Assembly (NCBI GenBank): GCA_014871385.1
Contig: CM026426.1
Coordinates: forward strand, 83,960,672-84,024,671
Source: Ceratodon purpureus
Lineage: Eukaryota > Streptophyta > Bryopsida > Pseudoditrichales > Ditrichaceae
Direction of reading: 5' to 3'
Length of the DNA: 64,000 bases
Shown one piece after another: positions 25,952 through 39,000 of the stretch. The notes under the pieces were generated by a model. It saw only the letters and a program-made list of their open reading frames with translations. It was not told the DNA's origin and made no database searches. Both the position numbers and the translations under genes were made by a program. Position 1 is the first letter of the stretch. The number at the start of each line of letters is the position of its first letter.

Positions 25952-26436
25952 TATTCAAAAAGTTGATGTTGAGTGTGTTGCTTATCACAAAAAGTTCTAG
26001 GTATTTTAATTCTCAGAAAACCATGTCAATTTTGTGTCTAACTCTTGGCCTTTGTTGTGTTCTTGTTACACATTCACACCATTAGCTAATTTAATTCAGA
26101 AAATCCTACCAAAAAAAATTTAATTAAAATTTAAAAATTATAACCAAATCACAAATTTTTTTCATTCCTTTTCAAAATTAAAATTCCATCCGATTCCAAA
26201 TAAACACTCCCCCTTCAAAAAAAATCACAAGGCATTCATTTTTTCACTCACCACCAAATGAAGAAATCGATGATATAAAATAAAGTAAAAGTCTCTAATA
26301 TGGAATATCATGTTCTGTTCATGAAGTAAGGAGGATATGATCAACTAAGTCCCGAAGTTCATCGATATACGAGAAGCAATTTGATGCATACAAACTATAA
26401 GCGAACATTCCAGTCACTTCCGGTATCAAGCCAAGG
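25952..26436. other. AT-rich flank of Helitron copy B
   Basis: No coding signal. It should contain the next exon of the LigA-type gene (minus strand, after 26443) if that gene were complete. I looked for the expected OB-fold continuation and saw none. Confidence 0.5.
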
Positions 26437-26442
26437 ACATAC

Positions 26443-27264
26443 CCAAAATTATGCAGTGAAGCGCGAGAAATGGTAACTCCCCCCAAATCCACAGGCTGTA
26501 CAAACAATCGGTGTTTTCAAAAGTCAGTCAAAAGTCGGACTGTAATTCAATTTCAGGCTTAAACATAATCCTCACGTTGAAGGCCGCAAATAACCAACCG
26601 CTGTACGGTCTTCCTTAATTGTATTGAGATCCTGATCAATCTTCAAGGAAAATATGCCATTAATAACAAAACAACATTCAATCTTGCGTTAGGAATAATA
26701 GCGCCAGATCGTCCAATTGTAGGTTCAATGCCCTCCAATACGGTCACAACCTCTGTTGCTGCAAACTGCAAGAACCAATGCACACATTTAATACCTTTTA
26801 GTCCCACATAAAAAAAACATGCAGAACACTACGATAACTCTCCTTTGGCTATTCAGCAGAATTCAAAGCACAAGTAACTCTTCTTTCCAATACCAGTATT
26901 CAGCAAAATTTGTAAGGACGCGGTGACTTTCTCTTCCATACACATCTGCTAGATTTCATAACAGCGCATGAGCCAAAAAGATAATCACTCCAAGTTCCGT
27001 TAGCCAAGTTCCTCCACTGACACGGATGCATTAAAATCTTTACTTGGTCGTTGAACATCCATTACTATAAACCAGTTTTACAAGATGAAGTTTAATGTTC
27101 CTTTAGAGAAAGAGATCAGTAAATGCGGCTACAGTACCTTCCAAGCGACAGCCCAACGTGGATCAGACCCAACTGCACCAAGTTTTGCTTGAACTGCTAA
27201 GTCGTTAACCTTGAATATCACACCATCTGACTCATACTTGAGGCTTGGCCTCGAATCCCGCCAT
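26443..27264 (-). CDS. NAD+-dependent DNA ligase (LigA-type), three internal exons, partial
   Basis: LigA enzymes seal DNA nicks using NAD+ as adenylate donor. Three exons with clean GT-AG borders join in phase: 27138-27264, 26676-26765 (exactly 30 codons) and 26443-26495. The first carries nucleotidyltransferase motif IV (YESDGVIFKVND) and motif V (DPRWAVAWK). The second begins FAATEVVTVLEGIEPTIGRS, the LigA 'KFPA…T.v..I..qvGRtG' junction into the OB fold. The third reads PVDLGGVTISRASLHNF, the family signature 'PV.lgGvtvsraTLHN'. The lysine-containing motif I and the zinc-finger, HhH and BRCT parts were not found. A possible further upstream exon (VLNPREA near 27350) resembles the NPRNAAAG block but is weak. 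It is either a partial gene cut by the Helitron nest or a gene fragment. ATP-dependent ligases of plants lack these motifs. Confidence 0.75.
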
Positions 27265-27817
27265 CTGCCAAATTATTATATGCAGTGTTGTAAGATAAGC
27301 AACCAAAGACAACACCTGCTAGTATGTCAATCCCGTCGATAGTAGCCTCGCGTGGGTTGAGTACAACTAATTTGCAGGAAAAGAAAATTTCCATTGAGCA
27401 TCTCTGTCGCTTCCAAAGCAAGAGCTATGAAATTTATTTTACAAGTAAAACCATGAAGAACAAGGGGGTCGGAAAGTACTATCAACGATCTTCATGTAAG
27501 AAAATTCAACCCGATCTACAAACCTCCAGAATAGCATGCTTGTAAAGAAAAATCTGCGAAGAACGAAGCGGTACCTAGTGGCTCTGTTTCAATGGGGCTA
27601 GCACCCAGCTTGCAGGTGATGAGGCAAGCTGCTCACCCCATGGCCAGCTGCTTCTCCATGATCTTGTTCAGCTTGTTCTCTTAGTGCCAGGATTGTAAAA
27701 TTCTGCCCAAAGTACGCCCCACAGTACTGGGTCAATGTAGGCAGAGTGTGATAATAGGTTTAAGATCATAAGTGGGCCAACCCAGGGAGAACAATTAACA
27801 GAAGATATTACGAAACC

Positions 27818-28327
27818 TCAGCGCCTTGCACAGCAGAGGTCTGTTTCTTTAGACATACATTTACGCATCCTTAAAACCGCAGAAGCAGCAAGAAACTGAG
27901 ATATGGCCCTTGGCATTACTGATTTCAACAGAGCCTGCTCAAATGACTGTACCCACCAAGCGAGAGCCACAGGCTCGTTCAAATCAAGACGAAGTGAAGA
28001 AGCTAACCTGTAACTCAAAATAATGTTACGGCAGCTCCCATCTGCGAGTTCGCATTCTGCACGCAGCTTGAGTTCTTCAACAGCAATATCCTTGAGTGAA
28101 GACAGACACGGGGTTTTCGTCACGCTGCAACCATGAAAAACAACCTGCACGTGCTCGTCACTGATAATGTGTCCACCTCCATCGCAAGCGTGCCCACCAT
28201 GCTTGATAATTTCTTCCAGCTTAAACCTAGAGAAGCACTCTCCTGCGAAAAAAGAGCCCATCAAACATTGAATAGCCCTGTATGCAACATTAGAGAGAAC
28301 GAGAATCAGCTCGCGTTTACGCGTCAT
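27818..28327 (-). CDS. Hypothetical protein, 169 codons
   Basis: Open frame with an ATG start at 28327 (MTRKRELILVLSNVAYRAIQ). Its composition looks like real protein: GGHACDGGGHIISDEHVQVV, then an acidic helix (DIAVEELKLRAECELADG), then a hydrophobic/aromatic stretch (NEPVALAWWVQSFEQALL). I recognise no family. A TTTTTTCGCAG acceptor-like sequence occurs inside the frame (near 28247), so it may be two exons. It lies upstream of the LigA exons on the same strand and could belong to the same transcript, but the frames between them are not continuous. Confidence 0.4.
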   Translation of the reverse strand: MTRKRELILVLSNVAYRAIQCLMGSFFAGECFSRFKLEEIIKHGGHACDGGGHIISDEHVQVVFHGCSVTKTPCLSSLKDIAVEELKLRAECELADGSCRNIILSYRLASSLRLDLNEPVALAWWVQSFEQALLKSVMPRAISQFLAASAVLRMRKCMSKETDLCCARR

Positions 28328-29250
28328 TATTAGAGTCTACCCAAAAGTTCATGTGCACTACACGACACTAAGATAGAGAAGAATGTTCATAAATGAGTAT
28401 GTGCAATAATGTGCAGGAAGAAAGAGGTTATGGCGTAGCTCTTCGACAAGATGATCCCATGCCAGCAGCTATTCGAGCTGGCAAGCTTCACCACGGCCGA
28501 GCATTGAGCAACAACCACCCTAATAAGATTCATCAAACCTCCTAATCAAACCTCCTGGTAGTTAAAATTACAATTCAAAATTCCGTAAGAGTAACCACTC
28601 GCACGAAACCCTAACCAGAACTAAAAAATTCACCACGCACCTAAATGTAGTGAATTCCGAACTGCCAAGCCGTAAAGACGCCTCCACTTCCCCGCAGCTA
28701 CCAAAACCATAACGCTCCATCAGAGCTCCGAATTCCTGAGCCAGAATCACGTCACGAAACGAAAGGCAATCACCTCGCCCTGCACTCACTCAATCACCAC
28801 AAGCGCACAGCCAAAAGCTATAAACATCCTCTCCAAAAATAAATCCCAGCTGTACTGCGAGATGCGTTGCTCCCTGAGCTCAAGAAACGCAGCAACGACT
28901 CAACAAAACAGTCGAGCTCAGCAAACCAGTCGATTGCGATCACTTCACTGGAGCCGCAAGCACAAGACCTCAAACCCTCAAGCTGACCAAATTACGATAA
29001 GCTTAGAATAAGTTTGAGGAAAGAAATGGATAGATCATGGGAAGGAGCTCCGAAAGATTGTGTATGGTGTGTGCATGGATCAGGTAGCACTGCAAGAATG
29101 TGTCGCCTTCTTTCTCCTTCAAACCGTTCGCAACTGCACCCTCCGCGCCACCACTGCCCCCAAGGCACATGCTAAAGGTGTGAGTTGTCTCCTTGACGGA
29201 TTCCACCACGGAACCGTCGAGTGAGACAACCATGCTCAATTGTATAATAG

Positions 29251-29282
<32 letters not shown>

Positions 29283-31440
29283 ATCTGCATGTATTTACAT
29301 ATAAATAGAGTATATAGTATTAAACTAATTTTATAGCAATTCAATTTTATATAATATTTGAATGTTAAAAAATTTATAAATTACTAGGAAATCAATTTTC
29401 TTTGACTTTTATAGGAAAAGATTTTGTTATTTTCATGTTCTAAAAATGTTCAAGTTAACTTAAAACACATAAGATATTTTAGTAGTTTTGCCAGTGAATT
29501 ATGACTTTTTCAATACATGCCGGTATTATTTTGTAAAAATAAACGTAAAAGTGCATTTTTGTCAAATTTGTGAAAGCATGTCTCTTCAACTTCATGCTTA
29601 ATTATCTTCACAAGGAATAGCTTGAAATCTTTTGTACATACTTAAAGAACACTTTAAATTGAATAATATTGGATTTTCTGATTTCACAATATTTATCATG
29701 AAATTTACATCCATTTATTTGATTGTTGATAGAAAACTTTAAATTCAATTAAATTGGAATTACAAAATAAAAAATATAATTTCTAGAATTCGCATTCAAG
29801 TAAGCTTTTGTTTTCGTTGCTGTTTCGTTGTTACCACTATGAATATATCAATATTGGTATTAGGTTTTCATTTACTACAGTGCCTTTTCTTCGACGGAAT
29901 TGTAGGTTTTCATCGGGAACAACAGGATATCGTTCAAAGGTGCAGATGTTCATTCGCAACATCAGGTTATCGTTGGCAGGAGCTGCTTGATATTGTTAAA
30001 ATATTGGAATATCCTTAGACCACAGATACGGCCAAAAACTATGCATTACATTCATGTCATGCAGCCATGCGTGAATTCTAAAATGAGCATCTTCCTAAGT
30101 GTTTAATCCAAGATTAATTTTTAATCCAAATGGTGCCGTTATTCTTCTGACACAACCTATCTAAATATCGATCAGAACTGCTACAATTAGTAAATAAACC
30201 ACTTTGTAGAAAGTTGCAACTTACAAGTAGCATGTTTTAAAATATGCTACATAGAGGGCTTGTATTCTTTTTTCTGCAATGGAATCCCTTTGCGTTCAAA
30301 AAAAAATACAAAAAAAATGATACATAGCGCGCTTAAATTAGAAAGATTTGACTCCACCAAGATCATAACATTGCTTGTTTAGATCCCACTGTATTTAGAT
30401 AAAACGACAAACCTTTATCTCAATGGACCAGTTTCGACTCCGCGAATTATGGTGTACATCTAAATTTAGAACATTCTCTGGCGTCTGCTCTGAACTCCAC
30501 ATTCTTTATAACTTTAATTGAATACGATGAGTTTTCACGAGAAGCACCAGTAGTTAATGGTGCTGGTAAACGGAGGTGGATAGGCAGTAACTTATTTTGT
30601 CTTAGACCTTATCTATCTTCCAAGGACAGGGCGGGGGAAAATTGATGATCTGCAATGCATGAGCAATAAGGTTGATTCTCCTGTAAAACTAAGATGTAAG
30701 TATTTGATGTGTGAATTTCCTAGAATCATCAGGAATTGGAAGATTAGAAACGACTCTACAAAGGAAAGCACTCCCAATTCCCATTAATGTTTTGGATGTT
30801 TCTCTTAACGATAAATATTCTGTTATAAATTCCTTATTTTTTTCAGTATATTTCAAAATGAAACTGTTAGTAACACTATTTCGAATTTAAGATACAAATT
30901 GCATAAATTACATCTACTCTTTATGTTCAAGTAATTTTTAGTAATGGAGTTAAATGAACCTCCGTTTCATGATACTGCCTTCCATCAAATGGGACTGATG
31001 TAACATGTTATTTTCCCTGCAGCCTAAAAGCAGCACTCCCATCGTATCATTAGTCATCATGAATAACCATTACCAGTTTTCACATATCAAAGGATGACTG
31101 AAGGAAGTGTATGATTTGCATAATGACTTGTCGAGGGCATTGTCACATTAATATGATTTTCCAGCATATAGTTGCCAGTGGAAGCCCACATTTTTGTGAT
31201 ATGATCATAACTTATTCCCGCCATGATTCAGTTATCTCTCCCACGTCATCATTCTGATTCAAAGAACTTCCTGAATGTTCCCAGTGACGACCTTCTATTG
31301 TTCCCCACATGTTAATGAACATGTTTTTGCGTTCCCCTCACCGTTCGAATGACCTTCAAGGTCATCGACCTCCGCGTCTCTACTGTATCCCTTCCTCATT
31401 CTATGTCCTTCTTCTCGTAGCCTTCATTTAACCTCTCTGT
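28328..31440. other. Intergenic DNA, no supported gene
   Basis: The part to about 29240 is GC-richer and has short minus-strand frames (28568-28789; one starting with MVVSLDGSVVESVKE at about 29234) that could be 5' exons of the 26-28 kb genes. I cannot support a product. From 29240 on it is AT-rich with a short TA repeat (about 29251-29275). Confidence 0.4.
29251..29275. repeat. (TA)n microsatellite
   Basis: Short TA run followed by ATACATGTAT. Confidence 0.85.
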
Positions 31441-31460
31441 CGTCTCGCCTCTCTCTCTCG

Positions 31461-31527
31461 TGTCTCAATTTGTGTGCTTTAGTGCAGCAGTCTACAAAAA
31501 AATCACTAAAGCACACAAATTGAGACA
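31461..31527. repeat. Perfect 24-bp foldback hairpin
   Basis: Arms 31461-31484 (TGTCTCAATTTGTGTG…) and 31504-31527 are perfectly complementary over 24 bp with a 19-bp loop. Directly after it, 31530-31554 forms a second small hairpin (CGCGAATT…AATTCGCG) whose interior again contains TGTCTCAATT, so the same word occurs three times in alternating orientation. A 126-codon frame covers this DNA but is probably not a gene. Confidence 0.85.
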
Positions 31528-33031
31528 TCTCGCGAATTTGTGTCTCAATTCGCGATTCGTAAAAAAATATTGTTGTGTAGAAGTTGGAGTTGAGGTTTTG
31601 GAGGTCATAGAGCTGTCATTTGGCGGTGTTGGAGATCGAGCTGGAAGGTGGAGGGTTGTTGTTTTTTGGTGTGCGTGTGAGATCTGCACATCGTCTCGCA
31701 ACTACGACGTACTCTATCTTGGGTTTCTCAGACTTCAGACGGTTAGTAGTGCACGTTGTTTCGACGTTGGCGAATCGCTATCAACACCTTGTCATACGAT
31801 GCGTATGTCAGGTAATTGTTTTGCACCACATCTTTGTTGAGTAATTTATCGCTGTGATTGTACTGTAACATGAAGTAGCATCTTCTAGATTGTTTGTAAT
31901 GTTGTACTTTTATTTCTACTTCTGTTGCACTGCAAAGTCTATGACGTCTTCGTTTAGAACTCCATATCTGTCGTTGGATTTGTTGAAGTGATGTTTCTGT
32001 GGGGCGCTACTTGGATGCGTAATGTAAATTGTGGTCTGTAAGTCATTTGCGTGGTCTACTTACGTAGTCCTGAAACGCTATTTGGTACGAAGCCTTGGGT
32101 AGTCTCAGTAGTCTAATATGTTCCAGTGTAATTTTGCACATGGTCAAGCATGTCTGTAGATACACCCCCTCAGCTTCAGTCGTGTTTTTCCTCTACTTTT
32201 TGCTGGAAGTTCACATTTTGATAGGTTTTAAATGTTGGTTAATGTCTTCGTGTCAATGATGTTTTAGAGTAGTTGTTCAAGTTGTATTAGCACAGACACA
32301 TTGTTAGAGGTCAATCGTCCACGCTTAATCCCTACTTGTGTACAGTAGTGATCGTATCCGTATCTGTACAGTCCACTGTAATTTTACGCATAGAGCCAAT
32401 AATACGGTCATCAGGCATTTTGTCATTTTTGTACTCCATTTTAGCATTGCCTTAACTCGCATTGGCAATGTCTTAGATTTGAGATTGAGGTGATCAGCTT
32501 AAATTTATTCCATAAGGTTTTTAAGCACTCTATTACTGGGTATCCTGAAAACCGAGTCCATTACGGTTTCTAGTGATCTTTATAATCTGAGATTACCGGA
32601 TTGGAAGCTTTTTTCAGTTTCCATGTGTAGAATCACTCTCTATGATATTTTCTAAACCTTAGTGATAGCACGGTTTCAGTACCACTCTTCAGATGAGATT
32701 CAGGTGCCCACCTTATTCCCAGTCCATATGTCTAGGTTCTCACTTATTTTTCTACGAATAGAGAATGTGGTATTCATTTGATGATGCATATGTAGTTTGT
32801 TGTTGTCAGTGTCTACTCTGATACATTGGGATTGAGGTGCCCAGCTTATTTCAACATCAGATTAGGTTTCGGAATTCGCATATCAAACATGGAACGTTAA
32901 TAATTTTGTTTAAGATTTAATGTTTAGATCTCTAACAATGCGTTGGTATTCAGGTGCCCTTCTCAAACATTGTACTGAATTTTAATACAAGGATCTAAAT
33001 TTCTAAACTGTTTACCTTTGTGAGACGCAAG

Positions 33032-36000
33032 ATGACTACAAACGACCCTTTTCTCTTCAGGATTGCTATTCGGCAGGATGATTGTCCAAGCGATTGCGAC
33101 ACAGATTTTTTTGAGGAGATAGAAGAAGTTTGCTTTACGGTTTGAAGCAAGGTGGTGGATACAAGTGCGGGGTGGTTTTTGGCAAGAGAGTCCGCAACGT
33201 CACCTAGAGCTTCCCTGTACGTTAAATTTCTAGAGACAGACAGCCATGTTCCAGTAACGGGCCACGATATAGTATCCTGCAAAGCCACACATCCTTATAT
33301 ATATCTAGTGCTTCAGCGACCCGATGGTCTACGGGAGTCCTTATTGATCAAGACTTTGGATTTTGGTCTAAACCACCTTGAATTTCGAAATGCATGGAAG
33401 GACACCAATCTAGCCGCATTCATTCCTGAGGCTTTCAACAAGGAATCGAACAAGTCTAGCGTCATTCAAACACAAGTGGAGAAGTTGATCACTAAATTGA
33501 AGGAGTCCGTCACGAAAAAGAAGAAAAAGGAGAGGAACAAGAAGAAGTACAAGGTGAGTTCCTCAAGGGTGGTAGATCCAGATATAGAATCAGCCGTTGT
33601 TGATAGTGTACGAGGTGCTCCTAAGAAGGTGCCTAGAGGCAAGAAGCAACCTAAGAAATCTACAGAGGTGGTGGTAGAACAAACTGTTACCGAGACAACA
33701 GATGTTGAAGCACAAGAAGATATTCCTAGTGGCCATAACCTATCTTTGAATCGCAATGCGGACGGTACAGGTGTGGCAGAGGAGTGCATTCGGAGGTTCA
33801 AGAACTTCCGAGATGATTTCGGGAAGTATTACCCTCTTGGATATGATACTCTGGTGGATATTGATGGGAAACAGGTGGATATTGCATAGTGCAACTACAT
33901 TGTCCGCGTCCTGGAGAGTGAGGGTGTTACCGCGGTTTATAACACTCTGTTGACGCAAGTTATTCCAAATAAGCAAGTCCAATGTCTCTATCCATAGGGC
34001 TTGACAAAGATCCCAACTTCATGGGGAGAAATCAAGAATCTCCAATTTTACGCCATCAACGGCCAACACAATGTGAAGGCAGCTCAAAATATCCTGAAGT
34101 CCGCCAACATTGATGGTGCCAGGAAGGACCTGCTGCGTACATGGAAAGCGCAGATTGTATGAAATCTTGAAGCTTGGAAGATCCAAGCAATATCGGATTA
34201 CTATAACCAGTCCAACCAAATCAATCCGTTCAAACCAACATGGGCTTCGAACATGGTTCACGTGAGGCAGATCTGGGTTGAGATGGGGAAGCCGGAGAGA
34301 GTTAGGGGTAATGCGCCTGACAAGGCAAGCCCCGAGATGTCCAAGAAACACAACGACTGGAATGTAAGTGACGCTCTTGAACCATCTCTTTGAATTGTAA
34401 TTTACCTGCCACCGATATTGAGTTAGTTACCTTAATATGAACTCAGGACTGACTATCAGAGAGTAGTACTGCTTTGAGAGTATATCAAGGCGGTATCCCG
34501 AATCTCAATTGGATTTTCTTTTAAGATGATCACATGTATCGGATGTCTAAAAAAAGATTGCCCTCTAAATCACTAGTAGTCAAATAAGTATCCATTTGAA
34601 CTCATAGTAAACATTAAGACAAAAGGTTAATATGGAAGTAACAGTTCTGCTAGATCTCGATAGTTCCGTTGTTTTGATGTCCACATTTACGTTTCTTAGA
34701 AAATGTAATTGACACCTAAATCTCCAGCGATAAAGAATGATTCCATTCGACCTTAGACAATATTAAGATGGTCTGCTTAATTTGGGAGTTGCAGTTCATG
34801 CTAGATATTAGAAGTGTTTATTGCGAAAACCAAGTTTATGTGATCTTTAAACTACGATTTGCACCTTTATCGCGAGTAGTGAAGATTTAATCCATTTCTA
34901 CTTCAAGACAACATTAAGATGGACAGCCTAATCTTAACGTTACCATGATCGCTCGATTTGTTTTTGTTTTTTATTTGATTAGCAGCTTTACCAGATCTTT
35001 TGAGGACGAGTAAAACCAAAATGACGAGTAGCAAAGACAGTATCCTTTTGTATTCAAACAGAAAATTAAGAAGACCACCTTAATGTGAATGTAAAAGTTC
35101 TTGCTGGTCTGTGTATTTTCCTTTTAGGTCTAATGTTTTCGCGAATTAGTTATTCATACTTTCTCTTACTTGACAACACTTCACAACTATTGATCAAATA
35201 TTGAGAGTGAATATTGTTGCATGAGTTTACAAAAAGGACTGACCTAAAGCTCTGCTTTGGACGAGTTTGTGGGATTCGTATTTCTTTCTTGATCTCACTG
35301 GTTATATCCTACTCCATTATAAACTACTCTAGATTTTACCGTATTAGGTGTGTACCCTGATACTTAAGAGAGGGGAAATAATCATCAGTCAACATTAAGG
35401 TGTCTAGCTTAATTCAATTATTGTCAATCAATTGTTTATTATTCTCTTGGGTTGAGCAGTTTCGTATAATGTTATTGGACTGACATACCCTTCTCCCTCC
35501 CGCAGAGATTCTTCAATTCTATGATACAGACGCTGTCAAGTGTGCGGTCAAAGAAGGACACCGCAAAGAGAGATGACAAACTCATCAAGTGGACCTTCAA
35601 CGAAGTTAGATTTGAGTGGACATTAGTCAGATCCAGCGACGACTGTTGGAAGAAGTGGGAGCGATTTTTTACGAAGCACATCAAAGGAGAACTAATTTGC
35701 CTTGAGCTTGGACACCAGATTAAGGATACACCAAATTTCAAGAGCAACATGAAGATAATTGCCCCACTAACAAAGAATTGGTTCAAATGCGTAGAGTACC
35801 TTACCGAACGAGAAATTGACAAGCTCGTCACGTATCTCTTGAACGAGAAGACTGATGATGACAAGCCCATCCCTGTATACCCCAAGGTAATCCCCTTTAC
35901 AGTTAAAGGCGCTTCGAAGAGTCGCAGCATTCTCTCAGCTTTAGAGTGGGGAAACAGGAAGAGAACAAAGAGGCATGTCATTGGGGAATTCAATCATTAC

Positions 36001-39000
36001 ACTAAAGGTGAATTTGGATTGATTGAAACTACGGCAGTGAAGGGACTAGACGAAGCTCACAATGTACACCGCAAGAACTGGAGGACGTTTAAGAAGGTCC
36101 ACATGATCTCTTTGAAGACGATGGCAAATGTGGTGGAGTCAGCAGGGGAGAAATTCTTCAACAATTTCGAGGGAAGGAATAGACTCAACAAAGGATTCTT
36201 ACCCGCATTGTTCATTGAGTCAATTTGAGCTGTTGTCGAAACGAAATCCGAAGATGCCCTCACTACCAATGGCGGTGCTTGCATTCTTGTAAAAAATGAA
36301 ATCACAACACCAGGAGGCAAGGTGGTAAAGAAGGGGAATTTCACCACAGTAGGGGATATGCAAAAAGGGGACATTAGAGAGAAGACTAATTCTGAATGGG
36401 TGGCATTCATTGATTTTTGCAATGTAGAAGGTGTCGTACCTGGTTCCGACATAGAGCATCCTTTCTAGGAGTCATTTGTCAAGAAGCTTGAGGCATTTAA
36501 GATTTCTAGATGGTCCAAGACACCAGTTTGGATCTGGATTGCTGATGATTCACGGAATGAGCAGGTTCAGGAGTTATATAAAAGGAAGCTGAAAACAAGT
36601 CATCTCAAACCGGTCGAGGCATACTACCACCCGGACGCTATGGAAGGATTTAGAAGCGAGAAAAAGGTTAAGGGGAATGTGATGACAATTTATTACATTG
36701 TGAAGGAACAGTGGGTCGTGCCAGCATTGACTAATGTCTTCAGGTGTCCGAAGTTGAAGGTGTACACGGAAGGTATATACCGGTACTACAGAGGAGAACT
36801 CCAAATGGAAACTTATATTAGGATCCTTCAGGAAGTATCCGGAGCATTCAGGTCGGTTTTCAACATCTACGGTGGGCTAAAGCTAATGCTTGCGTGTCAA
36901 GTAAACATCCTAACCAGATTCATAGAGATATATAGATTTTCTACTTGAATCCTCTTCTGCAATTGTGTCCACCAGAGTGTTATTATGTTGCATGACTTAT
37001 AAGAGATAATTGTACATGTATGATGCAATTGCCACATTTTTATATCTGCCTTCTTGTAAATAATAGGCAACGTATAAATGCAAACTAAATTAAGGTGGTC
37101 ACCTTAATTCATTGGAAATATTGGACGTTGTCGTACAGCCTAAGACCGTCAGCTGACTACTTTGATAGATTCTATGTACATTACGTAGTCCTTACAGTAC
37201 ATGAAACTATCTCAAAAACAGTTATACTTGTGTTTGGATGACCTTGATAAAGATGATCACCTGAATCCTGAATATGTTATGTCTTTGTTGATACGATATT
37301 CTTTTGGATCAGACAGTGTGTAATTGAATATGTCCATTTGGAGTTTAAACAAAGGAATTGCTAGTCAGTCACTTGCAATGTCAAAGTCTAAGTATTTGTA
37401 TGTTGTTCGCAGATGCTGAAAATGAATGTGTATACCTTTTGTGACCAAGACTCCTTAGACAATCTCCTTTCCCTCAAGCCAAAGGCTGCAACCATGAATC
37501 ATCAAGACTTTCTTGCTCCTCAGCGTTTAGGTAATCCTAGAACGATCGTTGCTTTGGGTGCTACTAGCAGTGCTCAATAAGAGCCAAGTAGTGGACAAGT
37601 AGAACCTAGTACTGGAGGAACACAGTCTTCAGATTTGGGTGACCGAGTTGTACAGAGTGGATCTTTTACAGCACGTACAGATGCTTCTTTGGAAGAGACT
37701 ATGGAATCTGGTGTTCTGACCAATCAATCTTTTCAGAAACGTCCACATGGAGGAGATTCTGATGACTTTGGACCCAACAAAAATGACTTCATCTCTCCAA
37801 TGAGTCACGGGAGTTCTCCTACATTCAACCAGTCTGGTGGTCCCTCTGATCAGCGTGAGACTAGGACGCAGTTTACCAAAAAACCCCGTGATAGCGCTGT
37901 TGAAGATTATCCCGACATTAAAGTCTTGCAGAAGTTGATAAAGAAGGCAGAGTTAGAAGTGAAGCTCAAAGAGCTACAGGATAAGCTACAGCCAGCTGCC
38001 TCACTTGGACTTCCGCGTGGTGGATTCGGGCCGCCCTTGTATGCGTCTTACAACCACCCCTATTGCACAGGTCCTCACGAGGAAAGCAGTGATACTCAGA
38101 TGGTTGATGATTTTGGTTATGATGAGTGCAGGACAATGAATCCACCAGAGTATATGCGGGGAAATTCTAACCAGTTTGATGGAAGAAGAGATGCTATCCG
38201 TTTTCAGACGCACTCTCAAAACCACAATCAATTTGCACTTACGAACACGTCGGTGGTTCCTCTGAGACAACGATCTCCAATCATTGTCGAACCTATGGAT
38301 ACTGAGCATCAAGGAGGGTCAGAGGAAGATAGAGATCAACACCTGGATCATCCGATGGACTATACGGTCATCGATGTGGAGCAGGTGCTGGAGAAGGAGC
38401 ATGTCAATACGTGCAGCGTTGAGGAGGAGGGGAAGGAGGAAAATACGAACATCGTGATGGAGCAGCAGGTTGTGACATCTATGGAGCCATTGCTAAACAA
38501 GACAGACCAGATTAAAGAGGTCTCCTTAATTCCTCCTAGTCCAACAGTCGTAGAACATGAATCTGCGACCGTCCTAACCAAAGGTCTTGGAAATCTAGAA
38601 GTGAATGCGATTCCCTCTACAGACACTGAGATGAACGACGACATGATTGAGGGGTCGGTCTTAATCCCATCAGGTGCAGATTCCGTAGATCAAACTGCAA
38701 AGACTTCTCAGATATTAATGCCAACTCCAGATCCGAACTCGGTATCACCCGCTTGCACACATACTGAATCTGAGCAGATTAAGAAGACAAGCTTAATTCC
38801 AGACGTAGTCCATAATGAAGGGTTGGATGATGTGAGGGATCATCAGGTTGCTTCCATGGATGAAGCGTTGTGTGGAGAATCTGGGAGTCCTCTGAATTCT
38901 CCCATTGAACTTGGTGTTATGACGAGCGAGAACTCTAGTGACATTTTGTTGCATCCTTCGAATAGTGTCGCTGAGGAAGCTATCCCGGTTGTGGATGATG

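Noticed and set aside
31460-31840. 126-codon plus-strand frame
   Set aside because: It covers the perfect hairpin and lacks any recognisable domain, so I treat the hairpin as the real feature.
33466-33801. Minus-strand frames of 80-170 codons opposite the large gene (also 34019-34351, 35472-35993, 36057-36452, 38360-38644)
   Set aside because: They are antisense shadows. The plus strand has the splice-bounded, phase-consistent coding signal.
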